64,000 nucleotides of DNA from Chitinophaga filiformis (GTDB lineage Bacteria > Bacteroidota > Bacteroidia > Chitinophagales > Chitinophagaceae): contig NZ_FNBN01000006.1 of NCBI RefSeq assembly GCF_900102545.1, positions 1-64,000 of the forward strand, written 5' to 3'. Numbering within the stretch: the stretch's first letter is position 1; every line of letters begins with the position of its first letter. The notes below the pieces were generated by a model. It made no database searches, was not told the DNA's origin, and worked only from the letters and a program-made list of their open reading frames with translations. Below, one piece after another: positions 46,185 to 55,514 of this stretch. Made by a program: the position numbers and the translations under genes.

Positions 46185-46458
46185 AATCGCCTGTAAGGTC
46201 ATATTTCCAATAAAATATTAACCCTATAACATCTGCTTTCAAGAAAACCCAGTTAATCCAATTGAATAAATCCCTTACCGCTGAGCAACTTTTAACATTT
46301 CCGTTACTATTAAATTTCTACCTTGCGCCACAGTATTTCCTTCAGGAGCATTAGGTCAGAGCAACTCAGGATTGGACGTAGCATTTATTAACAACATTCA
46401 ATTCAATCTTAAACCAACCCCAGCTAGTCACATATAGAACAGGACTACAGCTGATTCA

Positions 46459-48042
46459 ATGATTTATCACATGAAGATTTTCAAGCGGGCGGCAGTCATT
46501 GCCTCATTATTAGCCTCAGGTTACATTGCACAGGCACAGACACAGAACTGGCAAAATATGGACCTTCAGAAAGATTCCGTATTCGGTATCAGTGTAGAAA
46601 AAGCTTATACGGAACTGCTAAAGGATAAGAAATCCAAACCTGTAATTGTTGCAGTAATCGACAGTGGTATTGACACAACGCATGAGGACCTGAAAAGCGT
46701 ATTGTGGGTAAACGCTAAAGAAAAAAGGGGCAATGGTAAAGATGATGACAAGAATCATTATACAGACGATATCAACGGCTGGAACTTCATCGGTTCTACC
46801 AAAGGTAATGTTGACTACGACAACCTGGAACTGACCCGTATCATCCGCCAGCAACAGAAACAATTTGGCAGCCTGAACAGCGTTCCTCCCAAAGATACTG
46901 TCGGCCTGTACCAATATAAAGTGCTTAGGGGCAAGTATGAACTGAAACTGTCTGAAGCACAGCAAACGTTATACGGCATCACCCGTTTTGTAGGTATGCT
47001 GGATACCATGCTGATCAAACTGGGCAACAATAATCCAACAGCTGCGGACTTACAGGCTTATACTCCACAGAACCCGGCGGAAGCACAGATCAAACAGGTA
47101 ATTGCCCAGCAACTGGAGCGTTTCCCTGATTTCAAAACCTTCCGTGAAAAAGAACTGGACGCTGCTGTAAATCATTATAAAGAACAAGTGCAATACCAGC
47201 TGAACCTGGACTACGACCCGCGCGCTATTGTAGGCGACGACTATAACAATCCAACTGAAAGATACTACGGCTCTGGTGATGCCACTGGTCCGGATGCAGA
47301 CCATGGTACACACGTGGCAGGTATCATCGGGGCAGGCAGGGATAATAACCTGGGTATCAACGGTGTGGCTAACAATGTACAGATCATGTCAGTAAGGGCA
47401 GTGCCTAATGGTGATGAAAGAGACAAGGACGTGGCCAATGCTATCCGCTATGCGGCAGATAATGGCGCCCGCGTGATCAATATGAGTTTCGGTAAGCCTT
47501 ACTCTCCTAACAAAAATGTTGTGGACGAGGCGGTTAAATACGCCATCTCTAAGGATGTATTGCTGATTCATGCTGCAGGTAACGATGCCGAGAATATAGA
47601 TATCACCCCCAACTATCCCAGCCGTGTTTACCAGAATGGTGATACTGCAACTGCCTGGATAGAAGTAGGTGCTTCCGGCCCTGATAATGACGAAACACTG
47701 GCAGCACCGTTCTCTAACTACGGTAAGCTCTCTGTGGATGTATTTGCTCCTGGTGTGGGCATCTACTCCTCCACCCCGGGTTCTCATTATGACTACCATG
47801 ATGGTACCAGTATGGCAGCCCCTGTGGTAACCGGTCTGGCGGCCCTGATCCGTTCTTATTACCCTAAGCTGAGTGCAGTACAGGTAAAAGATATCATCCT
47901 GAAATCAGTGGTAAAGGTGGACCACCCGGTGACCATCATGGAAGAAGGTCAGCCTAAAACAGTACAGATGACAGACCTTTGCCGCACCGGTGGTGTAGTG
48001 AATGCTTACAAAGCACTGGAACTGGCGGCTACCTACAAATAA
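46459..48042 (+). CDS. Secreted subtilisin-like serine protease (S8)
   Basis: An exported 527-residue serine protease (signal peptide about 1-27; MKIFKR at residue 5 may be the real start). The catalytic triad is visible: Asp68 in VIDSGID, His282 in DHGTHVAGI and Ser451 in GTSMAAPVV, with oxyanion Asn375 in HAAGND. About 214 residues separate Asp68 and His282, far more than the roughly 40 usual in subtilisins. The extra part (about 90-270) is helical and charged and may be a regulatory or substrate-binding insert. There is no T9SS sorting domain, so it is probably periplasmic or otherwise exported. It has its own terminator. Confidence 0.93.
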   Translation: MIYHMKIFKRAAVIASLLASGYIAQAQTQNWQNMDLQKDSVFGISVEKAYTELLKDKKSKPVIVAVIDSGIDTTHEDLKSVLWVNAKEKRGNGKDDDKNHYTDDINGWNFIGSTKGNVDYDNLELTRIIRQQQKQFGSLNSVPPKDTVGLYQYKVLRGKYELKLSEAQQTLYGITRFVGMLDTMLIKLGNNNPTAADLQAYTPQNPAEAQIKQVIAQQLERFPDFKTFREKELDAAVNHYKEQVQYQLNLDYDPRAIVGDDYNNPTERYYGSGDATGPDADHGTHVAGIIGAGRDNNLGINGVANNVQIMSVRAVPNGDERDKDVANAIRYAADNGARVINMSFGKPYSPNKNVVDEAVKYAISKDVLLIHAAGNDAENIDITPNYPSRVYQNGDTATAWIEVGASGPDNDETLAAPFSNYGKLSVDVFAPGVGIYSSTPGSHYDYHDGTSMAAPVVTGLAALIRSYYPKLSAVQVKDIILKSVVKVDHPVTIMEEGQPKTVQMTDLCRTGGVVNAYKALELAATYK

Positions 48043-48069
48043 GACAATTAAATCTCCTTTTTTCAATAG

Positions 48070-48103
48070 AAAAGTAGTTTCGCGGATGCGGAACTACTTT
48101 TTT
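48070..48103 (+). terminator. Intrinsic terminator of the subtilase gene
   Basis: AAAAGTAGTT and AACTACTTTTTT pair around a GC-containing loop, 28 bp after the protease stop codon, ending in a T-run. Confidence 0.85.
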
Positions 48104-48138
48104 GATTTACAGTGGTTTATAATTTTCTTTTATATTTT

Positions 48139-48169
48139 TTTGGAAATTGAAGGGAAATATATAATTTTG
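48139..48169 (+). promoter_or_regulatory. Promoter of tRNA-Gln
   Basis: TTTG (48139-48142), a 19-bp spacer and TAATTTTG (48162-48169) match the Bacteroidota vegetative consensus TTTG-N19-TAnnTTTG exactly. Transcription would start about 30 bp before the tRNA. Confidence 0.8.
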
Positions 48170-48204
48170 CCGTCCCGAACGGGGAAATATACCCCCGGTA
48201 CTAT

Positions 48205-48275
48205 TGCCTGATAGTATAACGGTAGTACGACAGACTCTGACTCTGTTTGTCTTGGTTCGAATCCAGGTCAGGCAA
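48205..48275 (+). tRNA. tRNA-Gln (anticodon CUG)
   Basis: The sequence folds as a cloverleaf. The acceptor stem is TGCCTGA with TCAGGCA. The anticodon stem ACAGA/TCTGT encloses loop CTCTGAC with anticodon CTG. The T arm is CTTGG-TTCGAAT-CCAGG. The weak U1-A72 end pair is typical of tRNA-Gln. CCA is not encoded. A perfect promoter precedes it and a strong hairpin terminator follows. Confidence 0.95.
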
Positions 48276-48279
48276 CAAA

Positions 48280-48310
48280 GAAGCCCGCTCAATGAGCGGG
48301 CTTCTCTTTT
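48280..48310 (+). terminator. Terminator of tRNA-Gln
   Basis: GAAGCCCGCTC-AAT-GAGCGGGCTTC is a perfect 11-bp stem with a 3-base loop followed by TCTTTT, starting 5 bp past the tRNA. Confidence 0.9.
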
Positions 48311-48330
48311 ATTGCTACAGGCGGTTCTTT

Positions 48331-48887
48331 CTATTTATAGAATTTCCAACTCTGCACATGGGTTTTATCATGAAATCCGGCGCCATCATATAAAGGATTT
48401 CCTTCAAAGAATACACCTCTCACTGAATCAAACGGAGTGATATCATTAATCTCAAGTAGCTGATGAATATTTTGTATTACGGCACAATCCAATCTTCTTA
48501 TAATCTTATCCTTTGCACCCAAATTATTCGGCGGATTTATATTTGCTGGCAGCTTTTTGCCTTCTGATTCCTTTAACTTCTTCAAATTATCAAAAGAATA
48601 TCTTGCCAGATCTATCCACTTTTTATCTGATAGATCTAAACAGTGTCCCAAATTTATAACAGCGCCAATAACTGCCGGTTTCCTTATTTTGACATTTCGG
48701 GAGGGTTTGAAGCGAAGTCCCAAGCCCTCTCATAATTGTTTTGCCAAAAGTATACACCATTTCCAAGCCAATTCCAATCATTCGTGCTGGGACGCAACGA
48801 AGTCTTACCATTAATAACCCTATTTTGCACACTTAAATCACATCCATGAAAGCCTAATATTAGGCCAGGATCAGTTGAATAGATCAT
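48331..48887 (-). pseudogene. Frameshifted ADP-ribosyltransferase-like toxin gene
   Basis: Two minus-strand frames together encode one protein of about 185 residues. The first (48887-48684) reads LGFHGCDLSVQNRVINGK... WLGNGVYFWQNNYERAWDFA. The second (from about 48715 to 48331) continues KIRKPAVIGAVINLGHCLDL... VRGVFFEGNPLYDGAGFHD. The frame changes by -1 around 48690-48712. The HG motif, GNGVYFW...RAWDFA block and late FFEG glutamate resemble small ADP-ribosyltransferase toxins related to DUF3990. The region is clearly more AT-rich than its neighbours, which suggests transfer. It is either an inactivated gene or holds a sequencing error. I see no classic slippery heptamer. Confidence 0.55.
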
Positions 48888-48939
48888 ATTCTGCGATAGA
48901 AAGTTACGTGGAAATAAATCTTTTTTGGGGAAGGAAGTT

Positions 48940-49071
48940 CTATTTACAAGCTGCTTTTTTTGTGGTTAACTTCTTAGGAGCAGCTTTAGCTTTCTTACCT
49001 TCAATGTACAAATCTCCTATACCCAAATCTTCAACAAGCTTAAAAATATCACAACAATCTCTAATAGCCAT
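48940..49071 (-). CDS. Small 43-residue ORF upstream of the ADP-ribosyltransferase relic
   Basis: It encodes a 43-residue peptide, MAIRDCCDIFKLVEDLGIGD..., ending in a lysine/alanine-rich tail (KKAKAAPKKLTTKKAACK). It lies 52 bp upstream of the toxin-like gene on the same strand, in the position of an antitoxin. The basic tail could bind nucleic acid. I do not recognise the family, and it may be a fragment of a longer gene. Called because of its coherent composition and arrangement. Confidence 0.35.
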   Translation of the reverse strand: MAIRDCCDIFKLVEDLGIGDLYIEGKKAKAAPKKLTTKKAACK

Positions 49072-49200
49072 AATCAGCTATTTCCATTGTCAGGTATTTT
49101 CCGGAACTTACTCACAAATACCAGAAAAAAGCTAACGTAAAACAGGTTAGAAATTGTCACGTAAACCGGAAACCTATTCCCATATCTAAACCAATACATC

Positions 49201-49683
49201 ATGAATATCTCTATCCGCTTCATATTTCCCTTTATTCTACCTTTCCTCACCGCCACCTCCATGACAGCCCCGAAAACCAATTTTGACGCTTATAATGCCC
49301 AATACGACCAAGGAACCTGCAGCACTGTCAAACGACTTAAGCAAACACCCCCTGACAGCGGCTACCCCTTCGTTCTTATAACAAGCGTAAAATTTAAAGG
49401 CTGTGACAAGGGGATACCGACAGAACAGGAACAATCCAATTTAGACAGGGTCTCCGACTCAGTCTATGCCAATGTTACCAGACTTGTAAAGAATATCATG
49501 GCTGGTACATTCACTTATCAATGTGAACGGCAGGAATATTACTATGTCGCGGATACAACACAGATAAGAGACCGTCTCTCTGCTTTGTACAAAAAGTACT
49601 TTAGCGCATATGATGCTAACATCAGCATTAAGCTTGATAAGGACTGGGACACCTACCGGAAGCTCTTACATCCGAACGAATAG
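49201..49683 (+). CDS. DUF695-like secreted protein
   Basis: A 160-residue protein with an N-terminal hydrophobic leader (about 6-22). The mature part matches the DUF695 pattern: early FVLITSVKFKGCDKGIPTEQEQ, central AGTFTYQCERQEYYYVAD and terminal KLDKDWDTYRKLLHP. DUF695 function is unknown to me. It is a single gene, with a hairpin terminator about 75 bp downstream shared with the convergent T9SS gene. Confidence 0.55.
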   Translation: MNISIRFIFPFILPFLTATSMTAPKTNFDAYNAQYDQGTCSTVKRLKQTPPDSGYPFVLITSVKFKGCDKGIPTEQEQSNLDRVSDSVYANVTRLVKNIMAGTFTYQCERQEYYYVADTTQIRDRLSALYKKYFSAYDANISIKLDKDWDTYRKLLHPNE

Positions 49684-49756
49684 ACCATGGAATACCACTG
49701 GGCTAAGAAAAAGAAGGGAAGAAATGTAAGGCTGGGAAACAACAGTAGTAAAATAA

Positions 49757-49792
49757 TGAGAAAGCCCGCTGCAATCGCAACGGGCTTTATAT
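49757..49792. terminator. Bidirectional terminator
   Basis: AAAGCCCG and CGGGCTTT pair around a 12-base loop between the convergent DUF695-like and T9SS genes, with A/T-rich flanks on both sides. Confidence 0.75.
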
Positions 49793-49817
49793 TAAGCAGG
49801 ATCCGCCATTATCACAC

Positions 49818-51125
49818 TTATTTTGTATACACCATTTTCTTGCTTTCCACGATGCGTCCATCTACTTCCAGGCTATAAATATAAGTACCTGCATTAACGC
49901 CGTCCAGTGTCAACGTAACACTGTTACTGTTATTTGCTTTCAGGTCGTAACGTCTGATCTGTTTACCATTCAGGTCTGACACAGTCAGATATGCTTTAGC
50001 AGCGGAACGTGGGTAAGCATACTTAATAGTAGTGCTGCCATTGAATGGATTAGGCGCATTACCAAGAACGTAAGATTCACCGGAAGTATTTGCAGCTACC
50101 TGCAGGCTGCCACTTTTAATTGCGGCTAATTGTGCCTGCACTTCTGCCAGTGTTTGTTTTAAGGCATTCACTTCCTGTTGCAGGGCTGCCACATCTTCGC
50201 CTGCACCTGCAGTTTCCGTAGAACGCTGAGCGCTGGTACTGCTTCTGTATATAAATCCGTTGTCATCTATTACCAATATGCGGCCACTACCTGAAGGCAG
50301 ATTCTCGAAACGCACATTACCGTTTACGTGCAATTTCGCTGAAGGGCTAAACGTATTGATACCAAAGTTACCACTGGCATCCAGGCGGGCACGTTCTAAG
50401 CCATTAGACCCTGTAGGGTCAACTCCAACACCAAATATTAAGCTCCCTCCAGAAGTGATATTATGTATAACAAAATCACCTGCCTGGCCGGAGGTCACAA
50501 AGTCGGCTAATCCTGTTGCCAATCCTATTCTTGCAATAGGGCTGGGGTAAGAAGGCTGTGAGCCAGGCAGCGTTGGACTCAGGCTAAAATAAGCAGAAGG
50601 AGCACGACCTGAAAAAAGCGCATTGTTATCTGCAGTACTTGCATTATGTACATGCAGCAATCTGGCTGCCTGACTTACACCAATACCTACATAACCATTA
50701 GATAGAATGGTAGCCTTTTCTGTGTTGTTGGTTCTGAATACCAATCTGGCAGTATCCCGTGTACCAAGGAAATTAGTTGCGGGATTTGTTCCTGCATTAC
50801 CGGTCAACAGCCACCCAGATCCACTGCCTACAGAAGCAGCATCTCTCCAGAACAAACGGCCACTGGTATCCTGTACCAGCAGACGACTGAATGTGTTGTT
50901 CTGCGTGATACCTGTGAAACGTACAGTACCTGTTGTGTGCAACTGAGCAGAAGGGACATTGGTGCCAATACCGACAAACAGGCTACCAAATTTCAGGGAA
51001 TCATTCACAGCGTACAGTCGCTGTCCGGTAGCGTCTGCTATCCAGCCCTGGGCGGAGGCTGCAAAAGTGGTTAACATGCCACATAGGGCCATAAGCAAAG
51101 CTTTCCTCGTAAGGATCTTTTTCAT
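49818..51125 (-). CDS. T9SS-secreted tail-fibre-like protein
   Basis: A 435-residue secreted protein (signal peptide 1-25). Repeats of the form VGIGTNVPSAQLHTTGTVRFTG, GYVGIGVSQAARLLHVHN and FGINTFSPSAKLHVNGNVRFEN are typical of phage tail-fibre/S74-style beta-helical stalks found in Bacteroidota surface proteins. A coiled coil (about 310-335; VAALQQEVNALKQTLAEVQ) should trimerise it. The last 80 residues (NAPNPFNGSTTIKY... AGTYIYSLEVDG) are a T9SS type A sorting domain. A surface fibre or adhesin is inferred. It has a strong promoter with a leader of about 125 nt. Confidence 0.8.
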   Translation of the reverse strand: MKKILTRKALLMALCGMLTTFAASAQGWIADATGQRLYAVNDSLKFGSLFVGIGTNVPSAQLHTTGTVRFTGITQNNTFSRLLVQDTSGRLFWRDAASVGSGSGWLLTGNAGTNPATNFLGTRDTARLVFRTNNTEKATILSNGYVGIGVSQAARLLHVHNASTADNNALFSGRAPSAYFSLSPTLPGSQPSYPSPIARIGLATGLADFVTSGQAGDFVIHNITSGGSLIFGVGVDPTGSNGLERARLDASGNFGINTFSPSAKLHVNGNVRFENLPSGSGRILVIDDNGFIYRSSTSAQRSTETAGAGEDVAALQQEVNALKQTLAEVQAQLAAIKSGSLQVAANTSGESYVLGNAPNPFNGSTTIKYAYPRSAAKAYLTVSDLNGKQIRRYDLKANNSNSVTLTLDGVNAGTYIYSLEVDGRIVESKKMVYTK

Positions 51126-51257
51126 AGTTCGTATTTAGGATTAAGAAAAAAGAGATTATTAGTGCAAAAACACTAAGGGTTAATGTTGAGATTATCTGGT
51201 AGAAATAAATGGCTATTTGTCATTAGAAAGACTAATGGGTTAAACAATTCGACGCAT

Positions 51258-51288
51258 CAAATGTACGAAAAAGAGATAGGGCTACAAA
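51258..51288 (-). promoter_or_regulatory. Promoter of the T9SS tail-fibre-like gene
   Basis: On the minus strand TTTG (51288-51285), a 19-bp spacer and TACATTTG (51265-51258) match TTTG-N19-TAnnTTTG perfectly. The start codon is about 130 bp downstream. Confidence 0.75.
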
Positions 51289-51361
51289 AAAATTTATGAA
51301 AAAAAAGTACCCGATAAGTACATGTGCTATTCAAAAATGGCAATAATACAGATGCTGCTGA

Positions 51362-51396
51362 ATAATAAGAAAGCCCGCTGCATTATTGCAACAGGC
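51362..51396 (-). terminator. Terminator of the amine oxidase operon
   Basis: On the minus strand AGCC...TGCA-ATAA-TGCA...GGCT forms an imperfect stem followed by TTCTTATTATT, about 22 bp past the amine oxidase stop codon. Confidence 0.65.
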
Positions 51397-51417
51397 TCCT
51401 TTTCTTCATAAGCAAAC

Positions 51418-53430
51418 TTACTTACCACAAGGGCATATAAATGGATAATGTGTATTGTCTATCAGCGGTTCAACTCCGAAGAAATCATTCAGCACTGATT
51501 CTGCCGTACAATATGCACCTTCTACCCAGGCCTGATCATTCGAGTACGCCTCTCCTACTATAAAGATATTTGCATCCGCTCCCGGGATCAGCTGTGAAGG
51601 TTTCCTGATCTTCTGCTGCACATCACAAACATCATAATGCGCGGCGAAAGCATGATAACCGGCATTGAACGGTGGCAGCGACCAATCCATATACCGTGTT
51701 TCCAGTGGCTCGGGAACGAAAGTATAATCTGAGGCCGGACCATAATGTACTGCTGCCAGCTGCTTACGTAGCATCTTCACCATGATATCCGGCGCTTCAC
51801 GCGGTCCCTCAAGTGTCTGCAGATCCTGTGAAGTTGGTATAGTACGGCTCTTTTCCGTTCCCAGCTCTAACTCTCTCCAGAAGGTGGTAAACTCTTCATC
51901 ATCGTAAGCAGCGAGCAGTCCGTATACAGGCTCCCCACTCTGATCCAGTGCATTGTTACCGAAATAAACTACCTGCCGGATAGGCGTATCAGTGACACTC
52001 GGTCCAATGGTATTACGTTCTGAAGCGGCCAATAGTTGTTCTTCCTGCGGAACTGTTAATCTTGTCTGGATAACATGTTCTACCGTCTTGATTAAATCGG
52101 CAGCAGCAGCGAAAGGTACTTCCAGTATCCCATTGCTTGGGTTATCCATCGCATTCAGATATGCCTGAGGGAATCCCTGTGACTGCAGACTATTAATAAC
52201 ATCCTGCGTCACTTCATAACCGTTGATCTGTGCAGGATAAACAGCCGCATTATCTCCACTATAGTTATTCGCCCACCATGGTTCTTTAAAGAACATGCCT
52301 ACTTTATAAGAAGGCTGCAATACGGCCGATTCCAGGTATAACTGCACCTGGCTGTCGTTCAGGACGTCAGTTCCCGCATGATCTTCATAACGGGTAGCCT
52401 GGGCCACCAGTTCGATAGAAGCACGGGGCATCGCCATCCATGCAGCGTCTGTAATAAAATCACCGTTCTTCTTATTGGGCGCAGAACGCGTAGCAGTAGT
52501 GAACCGCACCTTACCATCATCTGTTGCCAGGATAGAATGCAGACGTGTGTTAGGTTGATAATTAAAGTTTACACCCTGCGCTTTCGCCAGGTCCTTGATA
52601 GCATCAAACAAGGCATTGAACATAGTGGAATATCCAGTTTTCAGTGTACGATATTCTGTCCCTGGCGTAAACTCATTATTCGCCTGGAAAGCTACTGCCG
52701 AGTTCCAGTTGATCACATTGGAAGTATAACCATTACCATCAGATGTATAGCTGTATCCCTCTGATCCCAGCTGATCAAACATCAGGTTCCAGTAGCCGAT
52801 ATCACTTAACTTATCCCCCTTCTTAAAGATAGAGGAATCAGGGAGATCCACTTTGATCACCCCATTCTGATAGAAGTTACACCATTCTGCTCTTGTTGTC
52901 GGACCAGAATTGGCAGTAACAGCCAGGTTCTCTACCGTATTGAATCCGGTATCCGGAGAGTCTGAAGCAGCATAATGATCTGCATTATAAGGAGCGGGTT
53001 TGCTGGAGGTAATATCATTCAGGTACATATTCTTTGTACGCAGATAGAACAGCGGATTGGTAGACTCGTTAAATGGTACTGACAAGGGCTTCAGACCGAG
53101 TTTTTCAATAACGGTTGTCACCAGGCGATGCCCTCCGCTTTTACCATCGTCATTGCCATCCCAGTAGGAATAGCGCATCCCTCCTACTTCCAGGTATGAT
53201 TTATTCGGGTCGTCTTTGTAATGCCATGTACACACACGTGCACCTGCCTCACGGGTACCCTGATTGTCTTTATTGAAAGTATACTGGCCCCAGTCGAAGA
53301 GTTCCAGGGTATCGCCTGATTGCAGTTGTTTAGCTTTGGCGGATTCACTGTTCGTAATGCCATTGAGCAATCGCCATGCCGTATAAAGCCCGGCAGCGCC
53401 GGCGCCGAAAATAGAATAAGTCTTAGCCAT
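51418..53430 (-). CDS. FAD-dependent flavin amine/L-amino acid oxidase
   Basis: A 670-residue flavoenzyme. The N-terminal Rossmann motif GAGAAG (residues 9-14), the EVGGMRY motif (81-87) and a C-terminal FAD-contacting segment (FIVGEAYSNDQAWVEGAY) place it in the flavin monoamine oxidase/L-amino acid oxidase family. It lacks a signal peptide. It follows a 2-oxoacid decarboxylase gene by 43 bp, so oxidation of an amino acid to its 2-oxo acid, releasing ammonia and hydrogen peroxide, is the most consistent role. An aromatic substrate is inferred from the partner. It ends with the cysteine-containing tail FICPCGK, which is unusual. Confidence 0.82.
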   Translation of the reverse strand: MAKTYSIFGAGAAGLYTAWRLLNGITNSESAKAKQLQSGDTLELFDWGQYTFNKDNQGTREAGARVCTWHYKDDPNKSYLEVGGMRYSYWDGNDDGKSGGHRLVTTVIEKLGLKPLSVPFNESTNPLFYLRTKNMYLNDITSSKPAPYNADHYAASDSPDTGFNTVENLAVTANSGPTTRAEWCNFYQNGVIKVDLPDSSIFKKGDKLSDIGYWNLMFDQLGSEGYSYTSDGNGYTSNVINWNSAVAFQANNEFTPGTEYRTLKTGYSTMFNALFDAIKDLAKAQGVNFNYQPNTRLHSILATDDGKVRFTTATRSAPNKKNGDFITDAAWMAMPRASIELVAQATRYEDHAGTDVLNDSQVQLYLESAVLQPSYKVGMFFKEPWWANNYSGDNAAVYPAQINGYEVTQDVINSLQSQGFPQAYLNAMDNPSNGILEVPFAAAADLIKTVEHVIQTRLTVPQEEQLLAASERNTIGPSVTDTPIRQVVYFGNNALDQSGEPVYGLLAAYDDEEFTTFWRELELGTEKSRTIPTSQDLQTLEGPREAPDIMVKMLRKQLAAVHYGPASDYTFVPEPLETRYMDWSLPPFNAGYHAFAAHYDVCDVQQKIRKPSQLIPGADANIFIVGEAYSNDQAWVEGAYCTAESVLNDFFGVEPLIDNTHYPFICPCGK

Positions 53431-53473
53431 AGAAGTATGGTTTAATGTTGAGAGTGTAATTGATTTCTGGTTA

Positions 53474-55192
53474 TTATTCGAGACCGAGGCGTTTCATCTG
53501 CTGCGGAAGATCTTTTTCAGGGATCACTACTTCCACCAGTGCAGGGATGTCTGTTAGGTTTTTAACTTCACCTAATACTTCCACCAGTTCATCTATGGTG
53601 GTAACGCGGTAACCATTGGTGCCAAAGGCTTGTGCCAGCGCCAGGTAATCCCATTTAGGGAGGATGTCGAATGTATCAAACTTGTGCTGAGGACCGGGTT
53701 CAAAAGCGTCCATATTCACATATACCTGCTCTATGGCATATACACCATTGCTCATAACGAAGATCACGGAGTTAAGCTTGTTCCTGGCTAGTGTTGACAA
53801 AGACTGGCAAACCATCATAAAACCACCATCTCCGGCTACTGTCCATGCACGTTTGCCGCTACCCAGCTGTGCTCCTGATGCTGCTCCTGTTTCATACCCG
53901 ATGATCTGCCAGGCTGCGGACGCCAGGAAGCTGTTCTGTGCCAGGCCATAGGCATTCGTAGCCACATACATGGCAGAGCTGATACCGAAAGTCCAGACGA
54001 TATCTTTCAGCATATTATTGTCGTTCAGGAACTTCATGGATTGCTGGAAGAAACGGTTATAGGTGATCACCTGGGGCTGATCATTCCAGCGGGGATCAGA
54101 ATTGGATAACCAGGGTTCCGGATAAAGAGGTTGTGGCGGCGCCTTTACAGGCAACGGATAAGGGCTTCCCTGGGCTTTAAAACGGGCGATCAATGCTTCC
54201 ATGAAATCCTTCATGGTCACATTCTCATAAATGAAATATCCTACCCTGATCTGCTCTGTAGTAGCCAGCACCATGTCGGCATACTTGTTCTCAATAAACC
54301 AGAGGTAGTCGTCAGTAATGATAGTACCCAGTGTCAAAAAACAATCTGCTGCTGATACCAGGTCCAGTACACTCTGAATAGACGCCTGATCGGAGTATGT
54401 GCCGATGAACTTATCCCCCCCTTCATCCAGCACTGTTTTGCCAAGACTGGTGGTGGTATACAGGAAACCACTCACATCGATGAGTTCCTGTAAAAGAGGT
54501 GATAGTCCATGACGTAATACCTCTACACCTGCAAAGATCAGCGGGTTCTGTGCCTGTGTGATCTGTGTCCAGGCAGTGCTGACTGCATTCTCCAATGCAA
54601 GAGGATCACTTTGGGGAATGATGGGTTGCAATACGGTATCAGGTGGCGGCGGACAAGGCTCGCCCCATACTTCTTTGTAACATTCAATAAACACAGGTCG
54701 CTTGTGGGTAATTGCTGCAATCAGGAGATTGTCTATTTTCTCTGCAGCGCCCACGGAAGTACTAAGTGTTTCGCAGGCCACCGTCACCTGGTCATACACT
54801 TCCTGGTCGGCGGCCAGGTTGCCGGTAGAGTGATGATACAACACATCATACATCTTTGTGATCTGGCGGGCATCTGCACCAGGCGTTGCCGAGATAACTA
54901 CAACGGGGCTACGCTCTACATAAGCACCTCCGATAGCATTCAGCGCAATGAAGGTACTTACACCATATTGAAGGGAAACAGCGGCCAGTCCTCTTGTCCT
55001 GCCATATGCATCAGCTGCATAGCCGGCATCCAGTTCATTGATACAACCAATCGCATTGACGCCGTCAAAATGTTCCAGGGCCTGGGTAAAATGTTTAACG
55101 TAGTCACCGGGTATCTGGAAAACCTCTGTGACATTTAATTGTTTTAGCCGGGTTAAAAGATAATCCGCAACGGTAAAGGTGGTGTTTTGCAT
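53474..55192 (-). CDS. Thiamine-diphosphate 2-oxoacid decarboxylase (indolepyruvate/phenylpyruvate type)
   Basis: A cytoplasmic 572-residue enzyme of the pyruvate decarboxylase family, releasing CO2 from a 2-oxo acid to give an aldehyde. Expected residues are present: Glu53 in CINELDAGYAADAYGR, the His120-His121 pair in LYHHSTG, the GDGG...NKLN diphosphate-binding motif from 454, and a Glu at about 488 in YAIE. Length matches IpdC/KdcA enzymes. First gene of a two-gene operon with the amine oxidase. Substrate preference (indolepyruvate, phenylpyruvate or branched chain) cannot be decided by eye. Confidence 0.88.
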   Translation of the reverse strand: MQNTTFTVADYLLTRLKQLNVTEVFQIPGDYVKHFTQALEHFDGVNAIGCINELDAGYAADAYGRTRGLAAVSLQYGVSTFIALNAIGGAYVERSPVVVISATPGADARQITKMYDVLYHHSTGNLAADQEVYDQVTVACETLSTSVGAAEKIDNLLIAAITHKRPVFIECYKEVWGEPCPPPPDTVLQPIIPQSDPLALENAVSTAWTQITQAQNPLIFAGVEVLRHGLSPLLQELIDVSGFLYTTTSLGKTVLDEGGDKFIGTYSDQASIQSVLDLVSAADCFLTLGTIITDDYLWFIENKYADMVLATTEQIRVGYFIYENVTMKDFMEALIARFKAQGSPYPLPVKAPPQPLYPEPWLSNSDPRWNDQPQVITYNRFFQQSMKFLNDNNMLKDIVWTFGISSAMYVATNAYGLAQNSFLASAAWQIIGYETGAASGAQLGSGKRAWTVAGDGGFMMVCQSLSTLARNKLNSVIFVMSNGVYAIEQVYVNMDAFEPGPQHKFDTFDILPKWDYLALAQAFGTNGYRVTTIDELVEVLGEVKNLTDIPALVEVVIPEKDLPQQMKRLGLE

Positions 55193-55514
55193 GAATTGTG
55201 GTTTATTTAATCATTTGAGGATGACTACAATACAGTAGGGTATGGTATTTCTGCCGGACACATAGCCCGGATGTTAAACAATAAGATGTATTTCTTTACA
55301 GTTAGTTGCGATTCTCAGTCAAAGCATGTAGGGCTGTATTACATCCATTTAATAATCCTTCTGATGTGATACAGTAATGTTATGATGTCAAAAATTTGTT
55401 GATGATATTAATATTCGAGGTCTGGTTACATTAAAGCAAAAAGGTTATCTGAGCACATCTTGTACACTGAAATTAGAGCAATTTTATAAAAAAACAAAAA
55501 CTTCGATAACGGGA
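55193..55514. other. 322-bp gap upstream of the decarboxylase operon
   Basis: This AT-rich gap lies between two minus-strand genes. It should hold the decarboxylase promoter and the end of the metallophosphatase transcript. I found neither a perfect TTTG-N19-TAnnTTTG match nor a strong terminator hairpin in it. Confidence 0.5.

Noticed and set aside
48205..48275. tRNA-Gln as an integration site for the AT-rich patch
   Set aside because: No repeat of the tRNA 3' end was seen in the following sequence and no integrase is present.
48684..48723. Programmed frameshift in the ADP-ribosyltransferase-like gene
   Set aside because: No slippery heptamer or clear downstream pseudoknot was visible, so mutation or sequencing error is the simpler reading.
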